Assembly: GCF_029543085.1 (NCBI RefSeq)
Contig: NZ_CP119967.1
Location: 3,932,501-3,996,500 of the forward strand
From: Pseudomonas sp. A34-9
GTDB lineage: Bacteria; Pseudomonadota; Gammaproteobacteria; Pseudomonadales; Pseudomonadaceae
Length of the DNA: 64,000 bases
Direction of reading: 5' to 3'
Part shown: piece after piece, positions 8,493-16,806 of the stretch
Layout: every line of letters begins with the position of its first letter
Numbering within the stretch: position 1 is the stretch's first letter
Program-made: the position numbers and the translations under genes
Notes under the pieces: model-generated
The model's database searches: none
Seen by the model: only the letters and a program-made list of their open reading frames with translations
Told to the model about the DNA's origin: nothing

Positions 8493-9392
8493 GTGGACAT
8501 CAAACAACTCAAGTTCCTGATCGCGCTGGACGAAACCCGCCACTTCGGCCAGGCCGCCGCACGCTGCCACATCACCCAGCCGACGTTGTCGATGCGCCTG
8601 CGCAATCTGGAGGACGAGCTGGATCTGGTGCTGGTCAACCGTGGCCAGCGCTTTGAAGGTTTCACCCAGGCCGGCGAGCGCGTGCTGGCCTGGGCACGCA
8701 CTTTGCTCGCCGCTCATGACGGTTTGTTCGCCGAAGCGGCGGCGTGTCGGGGGCAACTGGTCGGTAGTTTGCGTTTGGGTCTGGTGCCGCTCAGTAGCTT
8801 CAACCCGGTCAATTACATTCAGGGTCTGTCGGGGACGTATCCGGAGTTGAAATTCAGCCTGTCGTCGCTGAGTTCCGACGAGATCATTGCCGGGCTGGGC
8901 AACAATCAGCTCGATCTGGGCGTGTGTTACCTCGATCACGTCAACCCGAGCTATTTCGAGTTTTTCGAGATTGGTGAAACCCGTGTCGGCCTGCTCTACG
9001 ACAACCGGCATTTCCATTTCGAAGGCTCGGAGATGAGCTGGGAAGACGCCGCCGAATTGCCGCTGGGGATGATCACCGCCGGTATGCATTACCGTAAATC
9101 CATCGACCTTAGCTTCCGCAGCCGTGGGCTCAGCCCGCAGCCGATCATGGAAAGCGATTCGACCTATCAGCTGTTGCAGGCGATTCACCAAGGTTTCTGC
9201 TGCGCGATCATGCCGCTGGACAGTGGCCTGGAAGAGCCGATCGAGCACCTGTCGTTCATGCAGTTGCCGGATGCCAGTGTGCTCGCGCCGCTGGGCCTGG
9301 TGATGCGCAAGACCGAACCGCGCTCGGCGATTGCCGAGAAGTGTTTTGCCGAGGCGCGGAGGTTGTTTGGGGTTGAGGTTTCTGCCGAGTAA
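8493..9392 (+). CDS. LysR-family regulator, candidate controller of the molybdenum cofactor genes
   Basis: The protein has 299 residues from a GTG start preceded by GAGCAGG. The N-terminal helix-turn-helix (MDIKQLKFLIALDETRHFGQ, then HITQPTLSMRLRNLEDEL) is of the CysB/OxyR-like subgroup. An effector-binding domain follows, with the usual SLRLGLVPLSSF entry strand. It sits between moaB-moeA (divergent) and fdhD-moaCDE. The composite T-N11-A/GATTrGAC motif precedes this gene and each of the three surrounding transcription units, so I infer it binds that motif. The ligand (molybdate, formate, cofactor precursor or other) is not visible. E. coli-type ModE is a different family. Confidence 0.9.
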   Translation: MDIKQLKFLIALDETRHFGQAAARCHITQPTLSMRLRNLEDELDLVLVNRGQRFEGFTQAGERVLAWARTLLAAHDGLFAEAAACRGQLVGSLRLGLVPLSSFNPVNYIQGLSGTYPELKFSLSSLSSDEIIAGLGNNQLDLGVCYLDHVNPSYFEFFEIGETRVGLLYDNRHFHFEGSEMSWEDAAELPLGMITAGMHYRKSIDLSFRSRGLSPQPIMESDSTYQLLQAIHQGFCCAIMPLDSGLEEPIEHLSFMQLPDASVLAPLGLVMRKTEPRSAIAEKCFAEARRLFGVEVSAE

Positions 9393-9411
9393 ATGATGTT
9401 GTCTGTCAGGC

Positions 9412-9480
9412 CGCCTTCGCGAGCAAGCTCGCTCCCACAGTTGAAATGCATTCCCCTGTGGGAGCGAGCTTGCTCGCGAA
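9412..9480. repeat. REP palindrome pair
   Basis: Inverted copies of gtgggagcgagcttgctcgc separated by a short spacer containing gaaatgcattcccc, between the LysR gene and the fdhD promoter. The same pair type recurs at 15217, 41341, 53809 and 57259. Confidence 0.85.
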
Positions 9481-9522
9481 GACGCCAGACCAGACAGCAA
9501 ATATCTTGGATCTAAAGGTGTT

Positions 9523-9564
9523 GATCGACCAAAGCAATCACCACATCGGAACAAGCGATTGGAC
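9523..9564 (+). promoter_or_regulatory. Composite LysR-type operator of fdhD-moaCDE
   Basis: GATCGA-N5-GCAATC (9523-9539), 17 bp, GATTGGAC (9557-9564), then fdhD at 9620. The dyad is the weakest copy, but the T-N11-A core (GAT-N11-ATC), the 17-bp spacing and the GATTGGAC block are all kept. Confidence 0.6.
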
Positions 9565-9619
9565 GCACTTTTAACGCCCCCGTAGCCTGAACACTCTTCA
9601 GCGCTTCGGGACTTTTCAG

Positions 9620-10465
9620 ATGCTCTGCCACGTCGAAACCCTCACAGAATCCACCACCGAACCCAACGCCCCGGCACCGCAACCGGCGCAAGTGGCATTT
9701 CGCGAATACCTGCCGAACGCCCCCCTCTCCCAAGTCGCCCTGGCCTCGGAAATCGCCCTGGCCATCACCTACAACGGTGTAAGCCAGGCGGTGATGATGG
9801 TCTCGCCCGGCAACCTCGAAGACTTCATCCGTGGCTTCAGCCTGAGCAACGCGATCATCGACAGCGTCGAGGAGATTTACGACATCCGCCTCACGCATTT
9901 CGACCAGGCCTGTCAGGCCGATGTGCAGATTTCCAGCCGGGCGTTCTGGGCCTTGAAGGATCATCGTCGGCAAATGACCGGCACCAGCGGTTGCGGCATC
10001 TGCGGCGTCGAAGCGCTGGAGCAGGCGCTGCCGCAACTGCAGATCCTGCAACCGTCACCATTGCCACCGGCAGCGCATTTCGACGGCATCCGTCAACGTA
10101 TCGAAGAGGTCCAGCAACTGGCGCGCAGCAGCGGTGCCCTGCACGCCGCGCTGTATTTCAACGGCGACGGTGAAGCGCTGTTGTGCCGCGAAGACATCGG
10201 CCGCCACAACGCTCTGGACAAGTTGATCGGTGCGATGCAATTCGACGCCATCGATGCCGCTGAAGGCTTTGTAGTCGTCACCAGCCGATGCAGCCTCGAA
10301 CTGATCCACAAAGCCGTGCGCGCCCGCCTGCGCACCCTCGTCAGTCTGTCAGCGCCTACCGCACTGACCGTGCGTTGGGCGCTCAAGCACCGGCTCAACC
10401 TGATCCACGTGCCGCACCGCAACGCCCCGCGAATTTACAGCCCGATCCAGGAGTTTTGCGCATGA
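9620..10465 (+). CDS. fdhD: Formate dehydrogenase accessory sulfurtransferase FdhD
   Basis: FdhD passes sulfur from IscS to the molybdenum cofactor so that formate dehydrogenase becomes active. The 281-residue protein has the family signature TSGCGICG with the sulfur-carrying pair C125 and C128. It also has the conserved ALITYNG-like opening ([10 protein letters not shown]), [16 protein letters not shown] and the RCSLELI region. It is the first gene of a tight operon: its stop overlaps the moaC start (ATGA). No formate dehydrogenase structural gene lies in the window. Confidence 0.95.
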   Translation: MLCHVETLTESTTEPNAPAPQPAQVAFREYLPNAPLSQVALASEIALAITYNGVSQAVMMVSPGNLEDFIRGFSLSNAIIDSVEEIYDIRLTHFDQACQADVQISSRAFWALKDHRRQMTGTSGCGICGVEALEQALPQLQILQPSPLPPAAHFDGIRQRIEEVQQLARSSGALHAALYFNGDGEALLCREDIGRHNALDKLIGAMQFDAIDAAEGFVVVTSRCSLELIHKAVRARLRTLVSLSAPTALTVRWALKHRLNLIHVPHRNAPRIYSPIQEFCA

Positions 10466-10947
10466 GCCACACCCTCACCCACCTCGACGATCAGGGCCGC
10501 GCCAACATGGTCGACGTCAGCGACAAAGCGGCGACCCGTCGCGAAGCCAGCGCGCAAGCCTGGGTGCAGATGCGCCCGCAAACCTTGCAAATGATTCAGG
10601 CCAACGGTCACCCCAAAGGTGATGTCTTCGCCGTGGCGCGGATTGCCGGGATACAAGCGGCCAAGCGCACTCACGAACTCATTCCGCTGTGCCATGCGCT
10701 GTTGCTCAGTTCGATTCACCTCGAACTCAAGGTTTGCGAACCGGATCGCGTGCAGATCACCAGCACCTGCCGCCTCACCGGCCAGACCGGTGTCGAACTC
10801 GAAGCGCTGACCGCCGCCAGCGTCGCCGCGTTGACCATTTACGACATGTGCAAAGCCGTGGACCGGGCGATGGTCATCGGCGACATCCGCCTGCTCAGCA
10901 AACAGGGCGGTCGCTCGGGCCACTTTCAATGGGAGGACACGCAATGA
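10462..10947 (+). CDS. moaC: Cyclic pyranopterin monophosphate synthase MoaC
   Basis: MoaC converts the MoaA product to cyclic pyranopterin monophosphate. The 161-residue protein has the expected active-site blocks: [12 protein letters not shown] (18-29), [13 protein letters not shown] (68-80), GVELEALTA (110-118) and YDMCKAVDR (127-135) with K131. The start ATG overlaps the fdhD stop and the stop overlaps the moaD start, so translation is coupled on both sides. Confidence 0.96.
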   Translation: MSHTLTHLDDQGRANMVDVSDKAATRREASAQAWVQMRPQTLQMIQANGHPKGDVFAVARIAGIQAAKRTHELIPLCHALLLSSIHLELKVCEPDRVQITSTCRLTGQTGVELEALTAASVAALTIYDMCKAVDRAMVIGDIRLLSKQGGRSGHFQWEDTQ

Positions 10948-11195
10948 TCCTGATCAACTACTTCGCCAGCTACCGTGATCGGCTCAATCTGGGCGGTGAA
11001 AAAATCCCGCTGACTGAGGCTTTGAGCTGCGTTGAAGATGTACGGCAAATGCTCATGGCGCGCGGCGAGTTGTGGCGCGAAGTGCTCGGCGCCGGCAACC
11101 TGATGTGCGCGGTGAATCAGGAGCTGTGTCAGCCGAATCAGGCGATTGAAGATTTCGATGAAATCGCCTTTTTTCCGCCCGTCACCGGGGGTTGA
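10944..11195 (+). CDS. moaD: Molybdopterin synthase small subunit MoaD
   Basis: The 83-residue ubiquitin-fold sulfur carrier ends in the required Gly-Gly tail (PPVTGG), which is thiocarboxylated and delivers sulfur to the pyranopterin within molybdopterin synthase. It starts inside the moaC stop (ATGA overlap) and is three bases from moaE. It is too short for confident recognition alone; position and the GG tail decide it. Confidence 0.93.
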   Translation: MILINYFASYRDRLNLGGEKIPLTEALSCVEDVRQMLMARGELWREVLGAGNLMCAVNQELCQPNQAIEDFDEIAFFPPVTGG

Positions 11196-11198
11196 TCG

Positions 11199-11660
11199 AT
11201 GGCTATTCGAGTCCAGTACAAAAGCTTCGATGTCGGCCAGTTGACTGCCGATCTGCACGCGCGCAATCCACGGGTGGGCGCGGTGGTGAATTTCATTGGT
11301 TATGTGCGTGATCTGAACATTGGCCAGCGCGTGAATGAACTGTTTCTTGAGCACTATCCGGGCATGACCGAAAAAGCCCTCGAACAGATTGCCGAAGAAG
11401 CTCGCGAGCGCTGGCCGCTGTTGGGCGTGGAGATTGTGCATCGGGTCGGTGCGTTGTCGGTGAGTGAGCCGATCGTGTTTGTCGGGGTCAGCAGTAAACA
11501 TCGGCACATGGCGTTCGAGGCCTGCGCGTTCATCATGGACGTGCTCAAGACCCGTGCGCCGTTCTGGAAGCGTGAGACCACGGCGCGAGGTTCGCATTGG
11601 GTCGAGGCCCGCGACAGCGACCAGAATGCCGCTTTGCGCTGGAGCCTGGCGCACGCCTGA
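11199..11660 (+). CDS. moaE: Molybdopterin synthase catalytic subunit MoaE
   Basis: The large subunit of molybdopterin synthase, 153 residues. It shows family blocks GAVVNFIGYVRD, LFLEHYPGMTEKAL, VEIVHRVGALSVSEPIVFVGVSS and KTRAPFWKRE with the active-site lysines. It is the last gene of the fdhD-moaC-moaD-moaE unit and is followed by a family-4 repeat. Confidence 0.96.
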   Translation: MAIRVQYKSFDVGQLTADLHARNPRVGAVVNFIGYVRDLNIGQRVNELFLEHYPGMTEKALEQIAEEARERWPLLGVEIVHRVGALSVSEPIVFVGVSSKHRHMAFEACAFIMDVLKTRAPFWKRETTARGSHWVEARDSDQNAALRWSLAHA

Positions 11661-11671
11661 AAAGCAAAAGC

Positions 11672-12027
11672 CCCTCACCCTAGCCCTCTCCCAAAGGGAG
11701 AGGGGACTGATTGGGGGATATTGCAGAAATACGCCGACGTGAAGGAGTTGTAGTGAATCCATAATCGATGGGATCTTTCCGGTCAGGGATAACGCCAGAC
11801 ACCTTGTTCGGCCCCTCTCCCCCAGGCGTTTGGCTGAAAACCACATCCATATTCGACCCGATCTTTCAGGTCGATGGATAACGCCAGACACCTCGGTCGG
11901 CCCCCCCTCTCCCTCAGGCGTCTGGCTGAAAACCAAATCCATAATCGACCCGATCTTTCAGGTCGATGGATAACGCCAGACACCTCGGTCGGCCCCCTCT
12001 CCCTCTGGGAGAGGGCTGGGGTGAGGG
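11672..12027. repeat. Family-4 intergenic element (multi-unit)
   Basis: Bounded by an inverted repeat: CCCTCACCCTAGCCCTCTCC at the left and GGGAGAGGGCTGGGGTGAGG at the right. The inside holds three partly degenerate copies of a unit containing atccataatcgacccgatct, caggtcgatggataacg and ccagacacctcggtcggccc. It fills almost the whole 420-bp moaE-chrA gap; the remaining 12028-12080 is the chrA leader. Related elements lie at 22240, 31489, 49333 and 63746. Confidence 0.8.
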
Positions 12028-12080
12028 TTCAAAGTCTGATTAGATAGCGACTCCGCCAGGATTCAACTCCGGAGTCACGC

Positions 12081-13424
12081 TTGAGCACAGCGCCGAAAAA
12101 CCTGCCCCGCCCCAATCCCGTCACCCTGCGCCAGGCCTGGCGCTTCTGGCTGAAACTCGGCTGCATCGGTTTCGGCGGGCCGGCCGGGCAGATCGCGATC
12201 ATGCATCAGGAACTGGTCGAGCGTCGGCGCTGGATTTCCGAAAAGCGTTTTCTGCACGCGCTCAACTACTGCATGTTGCTGCCCGGCCCCGAGGCTCAGC
12301 AACTGGCGACTTACATCGGCTGGCTGTTGCATCGCACCTGGGGCGGAGTCATCGCCGGAGCGCTGTTTGTCCTGCCGTCGCTGTTCATTCTGATCGCCTT
12401 GTCCTGGGTGTACATCGTTTTCGGGGACGTGCCGGCGGTGGCCGGGGTGTTTTACGGCATCAAACCGGCGATCACCGCGATTGTGCTGCATGCCGCGCAT
12501 CGCATCGGCTCGCGCGCGTTGAAAAACGCGTGGCTGTGGGCGATTGCCGGCGCCTCGTTCGTGGCGATTTTCGCCCTCAATGTGCCCTTTCCCTTGATCG
12601 TCCTCGGGGCAGCGCTCATTGGCTATCTGGGCGGACAATTCGCGCCGCAGCGGTTCAGCAGCGGCGGTGCACGCCATAGTGATAAATCCTTCGGCCCGGC
12701 GTTGATCGACGACGATACGCCCGCCCCCGAACATGCCCGCTTCAGCCTGGCGAAGTTGCTGCGTCTGCTAGCGGTCGGTGCGGCACTCTGGTGTTTGCCC
12801 ATGGCGTTGTTGACGGCGCTATTTGGCTGGGACGGCACGTTCACGCAAATGGCCTGGTTCTTCACCAAAGCCGCCCTGCTCACCTTTGGCGGCGCCTACG
12901 CGGTATTGCCTTACGTTTATCAGGGCGCCGTCGGGCATTACGGCTGGCTGACGCCGACGCAGATGATCGACGGCCTCGCGCTCGGTGAAACCACGCCGGG
13001 CCCGCTGATCATGGTGGTGGCGTTCGTCGGTTTCGTCGGCGCCTACGTGCAACCGGCCTTCGGTCCCGAGCATGCATTTGCTGCCGGGGCGCTTGCGGCA
13101 ACGCTGGTGACCTGGTTCACCTTCCTGCCCTCGTTTCTGTTCATTCTGGCCGGCGGGCCATTGGTGGAGTCGACGCACAACGAACTGAAGTTCACCGCAC
13201 CGCTGACGGCAATCACCGCCGCCGTGGTCGGGGTGATTGTGAATCTGGCGTGTTTCTTCGCTTACCACGTGTTCTGGCCGAATGGCTTTAACGGCGCGAT
13301 GGATGTTTTTTCAGTGGCGCTGGCCGTTGCGGCGGCATTGGCCTTGTTCGTGTTCAAGCGCGGTGTGATCAGTGTGTTGATCGTTTGCGCCCTCGCCGGG
13401 CTGGGCTTTGAGCTGATGCGCTGA
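12081..13424 (+). CDS. chrA: Chromate transporter, CHR family
   Basis: The 447-residue inner-membrane protein is built of two homologous CHR halves. The first has WLKLGCIGFGGPAGQIA (about 24-40) and the LPGPEAQQLA motif. The second has KAALLTFGGAYAVLPYV and TPGPLIMVV. This is the long-chain, two-domain form that expels chromate and can confer resistance. Translation appears to start at TTG 12081, with GGAG 7 bp upstream; no better ATG is available. It stands alone between a repeat and a structured leader. Confidence 0.92.
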   Translation: MSTAPKNLPRPNPVTLRQAWRFWLKLGCIGFGGPAGQIAIMHQELVERRRWISEKRFLHALNYCMLLPGPEAQQLATYIGWLLHRTWGGVIAGALFVLPSLFILIALSWVYIVFGDVPAVAGVFYGIKPAITAIVLHAAHRIGSRALKNAWLWAIAGASFVAIFALNVPFPLIVLGAALIGYLGGQFAPQRFSSGGARHSDKSFGPALIDDDTPAPEHARFSLAKLLRLLAVGAALWCLPMALLTALFGWDGTFTQMAWFFTKAALLTFGGAYAVLPYVYQGAVGHYGWLTPTQMIDGLALGETTPGPLIMVVAFVGFVGAYVQPAFGPEHAFAAGALAATLVTWFTFLPSFLFILAGGPLVESTHNELKFTAPLTAITAAVVGVIVNLACFFAYHVFWPNGFNGAMDVFSVALAVAAALALFVFKRGVISVLIVCALAGLGFELMR

Positions 13425-13487
13425 CACGTGGCCGGCGAATCTCCCGTTTACACGCCCGCGAATTCCCCCTTACTATCCGGGCACACC

Positions 13488-13533
13488 GGTCGGCGGGCAT
13501 CCCCCGCCACCGACGTTTTCCGCCAACGGAAAC
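13488..13533 (+). promoter_or_regulatory. Two-hairpin leader before tiny ORFs and the ligase gene
   Basis: Two consecutive stem-loops. Hairpin 1 (13488-13511) pairs GGT-(C)-GGCGGG with CCCGCCACC around a CATCC loop. Hairpin 2 (13515-13533) pairs TTTCCG with CGGAAA around CCAA, plus a G-C pair past a bulged T. The first tiny ORF starts 8 nt later. The 13425-13834 gap holds this structure, two coupled mini-ORFs and a 130-nt stretch with no recognised signal. I do not recognise a known riboswitch class. Confidence 0.45.
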
Positions 13534-13540
13534 ACGCGTT

Positions 13541-13618
13541 ATGAGTACGTCACTACAACAACCAGAATCGTTGAACGTCTCTGCCCTGCGCGCCCTCTCC
13601 CACAGGGGCGGCGTATGA
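13541..13618 (+). CDS. Possible 25-residue leader peptide
   Basis: ATG at 13541 opens a 25-codon frame (MSTSLQQPESLNV...SHRGGV) directly after two hairpins. Its TGA overlaps the ATG of a second small frame (ATGA). No homology can be judged at this length. The tight coupling and position ahead of a gamma-glutamyl ligase suggest a regulatory leader, but chance cannot be excluded. Confidence 0.3.
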   Translation: MSTSLQQPESLNVSALRALSHRGGV

Positions 13619-13704
13619 ACCGTATCGTCAATCTCCCCATGGCCCTGCGCCGTTCCAAGCTGCGTCACTCCGCACGCCCGCCGGATATCGCTCTGCCTGT
13701 CTGA
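13615..13704 (+). CDS. Possible 29-residue Arg-rich leader peptide
   Basis: A 29-codon frame (MNRIVNLPMALRRSKLRHSA...ALPV) whose ATG overlaps the stop of the preceding mini-ORF. Five arginines and one lysine make it strongly basic. It ends 130 bp before the glutamine-synthetase-like gene. Basic leader peptides can sense amines in other bacteria; that is analogy only. Confidence 0.3.
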   Translation: MNRIVNLPMALRRSKLRHSARPPDIALPV

Positions 13705-13834
13705 TCGCGCCCGTTAAAAAAGCCGCGACAGTCGCCTACCCCTTGATATCCCTGCCAGGACAGCCACGCCTGTTGTCGCGTCGTGTCCGGCCCGAATCTG
13801 CGCGCCTGTGCGGCGCCATCGTGAGTGATTGATT

Positions 13835-15199
13835 ATGAAATTCGCAGCCATCGAAGACGCACGCCTGTTCCTTGAACAGAACCCCGATATCGACATGATC
13901 GAGCTGTTTATCCTCGACGCCAACGGCGTGCCGCGCGGCAAGCTGTTGCACCGCGAAGAATTGCTCGCCGTGTATGCAAGCGGTCGGCCGCTGCCGAGCA
14001 CCATCCTGGGTTTGACCGTGCAAGGTGAAGACGTCGAAAACTCCGGTCTGGTCTGGGACGTCGGTGACATCGACTGCCGCGCCTATCCACTGGAAGGCAG
14101 CCTGGTGCGCCTGCCATGGCGCCAGATTCCGACCGCCGCCGTGCAGGTCAGCATGCACCCGACCGAGGGCATGCCGGCGAGCATCGCCGACCCCCGTCAC
14201 TTGCTGATCAAGGTCATCGACGGCCTCAAAGCCGAGGGTTATTACCCGGTGATGGCCTGCGAACTGGAGTTCTACCTGCTCGACGCCAAACGCGATCACA
14301 ACGGCCGACCGCAACCGGCACTGGACGCTGACGGTGGTCGACCGCGACACACGCAGGTTTACGGTTTGCGCGAGCTGGAACAGATTGAACCGTTCCTCGC
14401 CGACCTTTACAGCGCCTGTAAATTGCACGGCATTCCGGCGCGCACGGCGATCTCCGAATACGCGCCGGGCCAGGTCGAAATCACCCTTGAACACGGTGAT
14501 GCGCTGGAGGCGATGGATCAGGCGGTGCGCTACAAACGTCTGGTCAAAGCCGTGGCGCACAAGCACGGTATGCAGGCGACGTTCATGGCCAAGCCATTCG
14601 ATAACCTGGCCGGCACCGGCATGCACATGCACGTCAGTCTGGCGGATGGCGCGGGACGCAATCTGTTCGCTTCCGAAAACCCGGCCGGCACACCCCTGCT
14701 GCGCACGGCGATTGGCGGCATGCTCGCCTCCTTGCTCGATTCGTTGCTGCTGTTCTGCCCGAACGCCAACTCCTACCGGCGCTTTCAGGCCAACAGCTAT
14801 GCGCCGCTGGCGCCGACCTGGGGTGTCGACAACCGCACCGTGAGCCTGCGCGTACCGGGCGGCCCGGCCAACACCCGGCACATCGAACACCGCATTTGCG
14901 GCGCCGACGCCAACCCGTATCTGGCAGCGGCGGCGATCCTTGCCGGTATCCATCGCGGCATTCGCGAAGACCTCGATCCGGGGGCGCCGGTTGAAGGCAA
15001 TGGCTATGCGCAGGCCAAGGAATTGCTGCCGACCGATTGGCTGACGTCGCTGCAGGCGCTGGAGAATTCGGTGTGGGCACGGGATGCCTTGGGCCAGGAA
15101 TTTCTCGGGGTGTATCTGGCGGTGAAACGTGCCGAGTACCGGCAGTTCATGGCGGAGGTGGGTGAGCAGGATTGGCGCTGGTATCTCACCGAGGCTTAA
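13835..15199 (+). CDS. Gamma-glutamylpolyamine synthetase-like glutamine synthetase family protein
   Basis: The 454-residue type I glutamine-synthetase-fold ligase has LFILDANGVPRGK, ELEFYLLD with the catalytic glutamate pair, EYAPGQVEITLEHGDAL, KPFDNLAGTGMHMHVSL (metal and glutamate site), NSYRRFQ and IEHRICGADANPYLAAA. The family glutamylates amines such as putrescine (PuuA/SpuI) rather than ammonia. It pairs with a PuuB-like oxidase at 15349, giving a second set separate from the puu cluster at 28-34 kb. I choose ATG 13835; an in-frame TTG sits 6 bp upstream. The exact amine is not predictable. Confidence 0.87.
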   Translation: MKFAAIEDARLFLEQNPDIDMIELFILDANGVPRGKLLHREELLAVYASGRPLPSTILGLTVQGEDVENSGLVWDVGDIDCRAYPLEGSLVRLPWRQIPTAAVQVSMHPTEGMPASIADPRHLLIKVIDGLKAEGYYPVMACELEFYLLDAKRDHNGRPQPALDADGGRPRHTQVYGLRELEQIEPFLADLYSACKLHGIPARTAISEYAPGQVEITLEHGDALEAMDQAVRYKRLVKAVAHKHGMQATFMAKPFDNLAGTGMHMHVSLADGAGRNLFASENPAGTPLLRTAIGGMLASLLDSLLLFCPNANSYRRFQANSYAPLAPTWGVDNRTVSLRVPGGPANTRHIEHRICGADANPYLAAAAILAGIHRGIREDLDPGAPVEGNGYAQAKELLPTDWLTSLQALENSVWARDALGQEFLGVYLAVKRAEYRQFMAEVGEQDWRWYLTEA

Positions 15200-15216
15200 C
15201 GATCGGACACCGAACC

Positions 15217-15308
15217 TGTGGGAGCGAGCTTGCTCGCGAAGGCGTCGTCACATTCAACATTTTGGCTGACTGACACGCCGCTTTCGCGAGCAAGCTCGCT
15301 CCCACAGG
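15217..15308. repeat. REP palindrome pair
   Basis: Inverted ctgtgggagcgagcttgctc units at both ends with about 40 bp between, in the short gap between the ligase and oxidase genes. It could act as an mRNA stem within this two-gene unit. Confidence 0.85.
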
Positions 15309-15348
15309 GGATTGCATTCCGACTCCCGAATTTTGTGTGGACACTGAC

Positions 15349-16632
15349 ATGACCGAACGCTGCAATTCCTATTACACCGCCACCCTCAACCAGGACACCG
15401 ACTACCCGATCCTGCAAGGCCGGCACAGCGTCGACGTGGTGATCATCGGCGGCGGTTTCACTGGCGTCGCCACCGCCGTCGAACTCGCGGAAAAAGGCCT
15501 GAAAGTCGCCATCGTCGAAAGCCACAAGATCGGCTGGGGCGCCACCGGGCGCAATGGCGGCCAAGTCACCGGCAGCCTTTCCGGCGACGGCGCAATGCGC
15601 AAACAGATGCGCCCGACACTCGGCGATGAGGTCGATGACTTCATCTGGCACCTGCGTTGGCGTGGGCATGAAATCATCCAGCAACGGGTCGAGAAGTACG
15701 GCATTCAATGCGACCTAAAACACGGCCACTTGCACGCCGCGTACAAGCCCAGCCATATGACTGACTTGCGCAAGGATTATGAAGAAGCCGTACGGCGCGG
15801 ATTAGGTGATGAAGTCAGTCTGCTCGACCGCAGCCAGGTGCGCGACCTGCTGCAAAGCGACCTCTACCACGGCGCGATCAAGAACACCCGCAACATGCAT
15901 CTGCACCCGCTCAACCTGTGCATCGGTGAGGCGCGGGCGGCGGAAAGCCTGGGCGCACTGATCTTCGAAAACAGCGAAGTGCTGGAGATCATTCATGGCG
16001 CTACGCCGGGCGTGCGCACGGCTCACGGCCAGATCGACGCCAGGCAGGTGATGCTCGCCGGCGACGTCTATCACAAGCTCGAACCGGGTCAGCTCAAGGG
16101 CAAGATCTTCCCGGCCATGGGCGGTATCGTCACCACCGCGCCGCTGGGCGATCTGGCCAGACAGATCAACCCTGAAGACTTGGCGGTGTATGACTGCCGC
16201 TTCGTCCTCGACTACTACCGCCTCACCGCCGATGGCCGCCTGTTGTTCGGCGGCGGTGCCAACTACAGCGGCAAGGATTCACGGGACATCGCCGCCGAAC
16301 TGCGCCCGTGCATAGAGCAAACCTTCCCGGCGCTCAAAGGTGTGCAGATCGATTACCAGTGGAGTTGCGCGATGGGCATCGTCATCAACCGCATCCCGCA
16401 ACTGGGCAAGCTTTCGGACAACGTCTGGTATTGCCAGGGCTACTCGGGGCACGGCATCGCGACGACGCACATCATGGGCGAAATCATGAGCCGGGCGATC
16501 ACCGGGCAAATGGAACAGTTCGATACCTTTGCCGCGTGCCAGCACATTCGCGTGCCGATGGGGGATTTGCTGGGTAACCCGCTGCTGGCTGCCGGGATGT
16601 GGTACTACCAGATGCTTGAGCGACTTCGCTGA
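15349..16632 (+). CDS. FAD-dependent oxidoreductase, gamma-glutamylputrescine oxidase-like (PuuB family)
   Basis: A 427-residue DAO-family flavoprotein. The dinucleotide-binding motif VVIIGGGFTGVATAVELA is followed by GWGATGRNGGQVTGS and the late LLFGGGANYSG and YSGHGIATTHIMGEI motifs. PuuB-type enzymes oxidise the gamma-glutamylated amine to an aldehyde. Its partner is the ligase upstream. The paralogue at 28602-29885 has the same length and motif order. I use ATG 15349; an in-frame GTG at 15337 would add four residues. Confidence 0.87.
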   Translation: MTERCNSYYTATLNQDTDYPILQGRHSVDVVIIGGGFTGVATAVELAEKGLKVAIVESHKIGWGATGRNGGQVTGSLSGDGAMRKQMRPTLGDEVDDFIWHLRWRGHEIIQQRVEKYGIQCDLKHGHLHAAYKPSHMTDLRKDYEEAVRRGLGDEVSLLDRSQVRDLLQSDLYHGAIKNTRNMHLHPLNLCIGEARAAESLGALIFENSEVLEIIHGATPGVRTAHGQIDARQVMLAGDVYHKLEPGQLKGKIFPAMGGIVTTAPLGDLARQINPEDLAVYDCRFVLDYYRLTADGRLLFGGGANYSGKDSRDIAAELRPCIEQTFPALKGVQIDYQWSCAMGIVINRIPQLGKLSDNVWYCQGYSGHGIATTHIMGEIMSRAITGQMEQFDTFAACQHIRVPMGDLLGNPLLAAGMWYYQMLERLR

Positions 16633-16645
16633 CACACCCTCCACG

Positions 16646-16730
16646 TGTAGGAGCTGCCGAAGGCTGCGATCTTTTGATCTTGTTTTAAAAAATCAAAATC
16701 AAAAGATCGCAGCCTTCGGCAGCTCCTACA
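16646..16730. repeat. Family-2 long hairpin (gcgatcttttgatc type)
   Basis: Near-perfect inverted repeat: tgtaggagctgccgaaggct and its complement frame an A/T-rich loop flanked by gatcttttgat/atcaaaagatc. It lies between convergent genes, where it could terminate or block read-through in both directions. A single REP half-unit follows at 16757-16784. Relatives are at 23505, 34281, 37391, 39704, 50535 and 60945, with a shorter one at 55862. Confidence 0.85.
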
Positions 16731-16806
16731 GGGTCATCGGTTCACTGAAGATTCATTGTGGGAGTGAGCCTGCTCGCGATGAGGCCCTCAGCTCCACCAC
16801 ATAAAC

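Noticed and set aside
12035..12050. gattagatag near chrA resembling the GATTrGAC regulon block
   Set aside because: It lacks the C at the end and has no T-N11-A dyad 17 bp upstream, so it is not a sixth regulon site.
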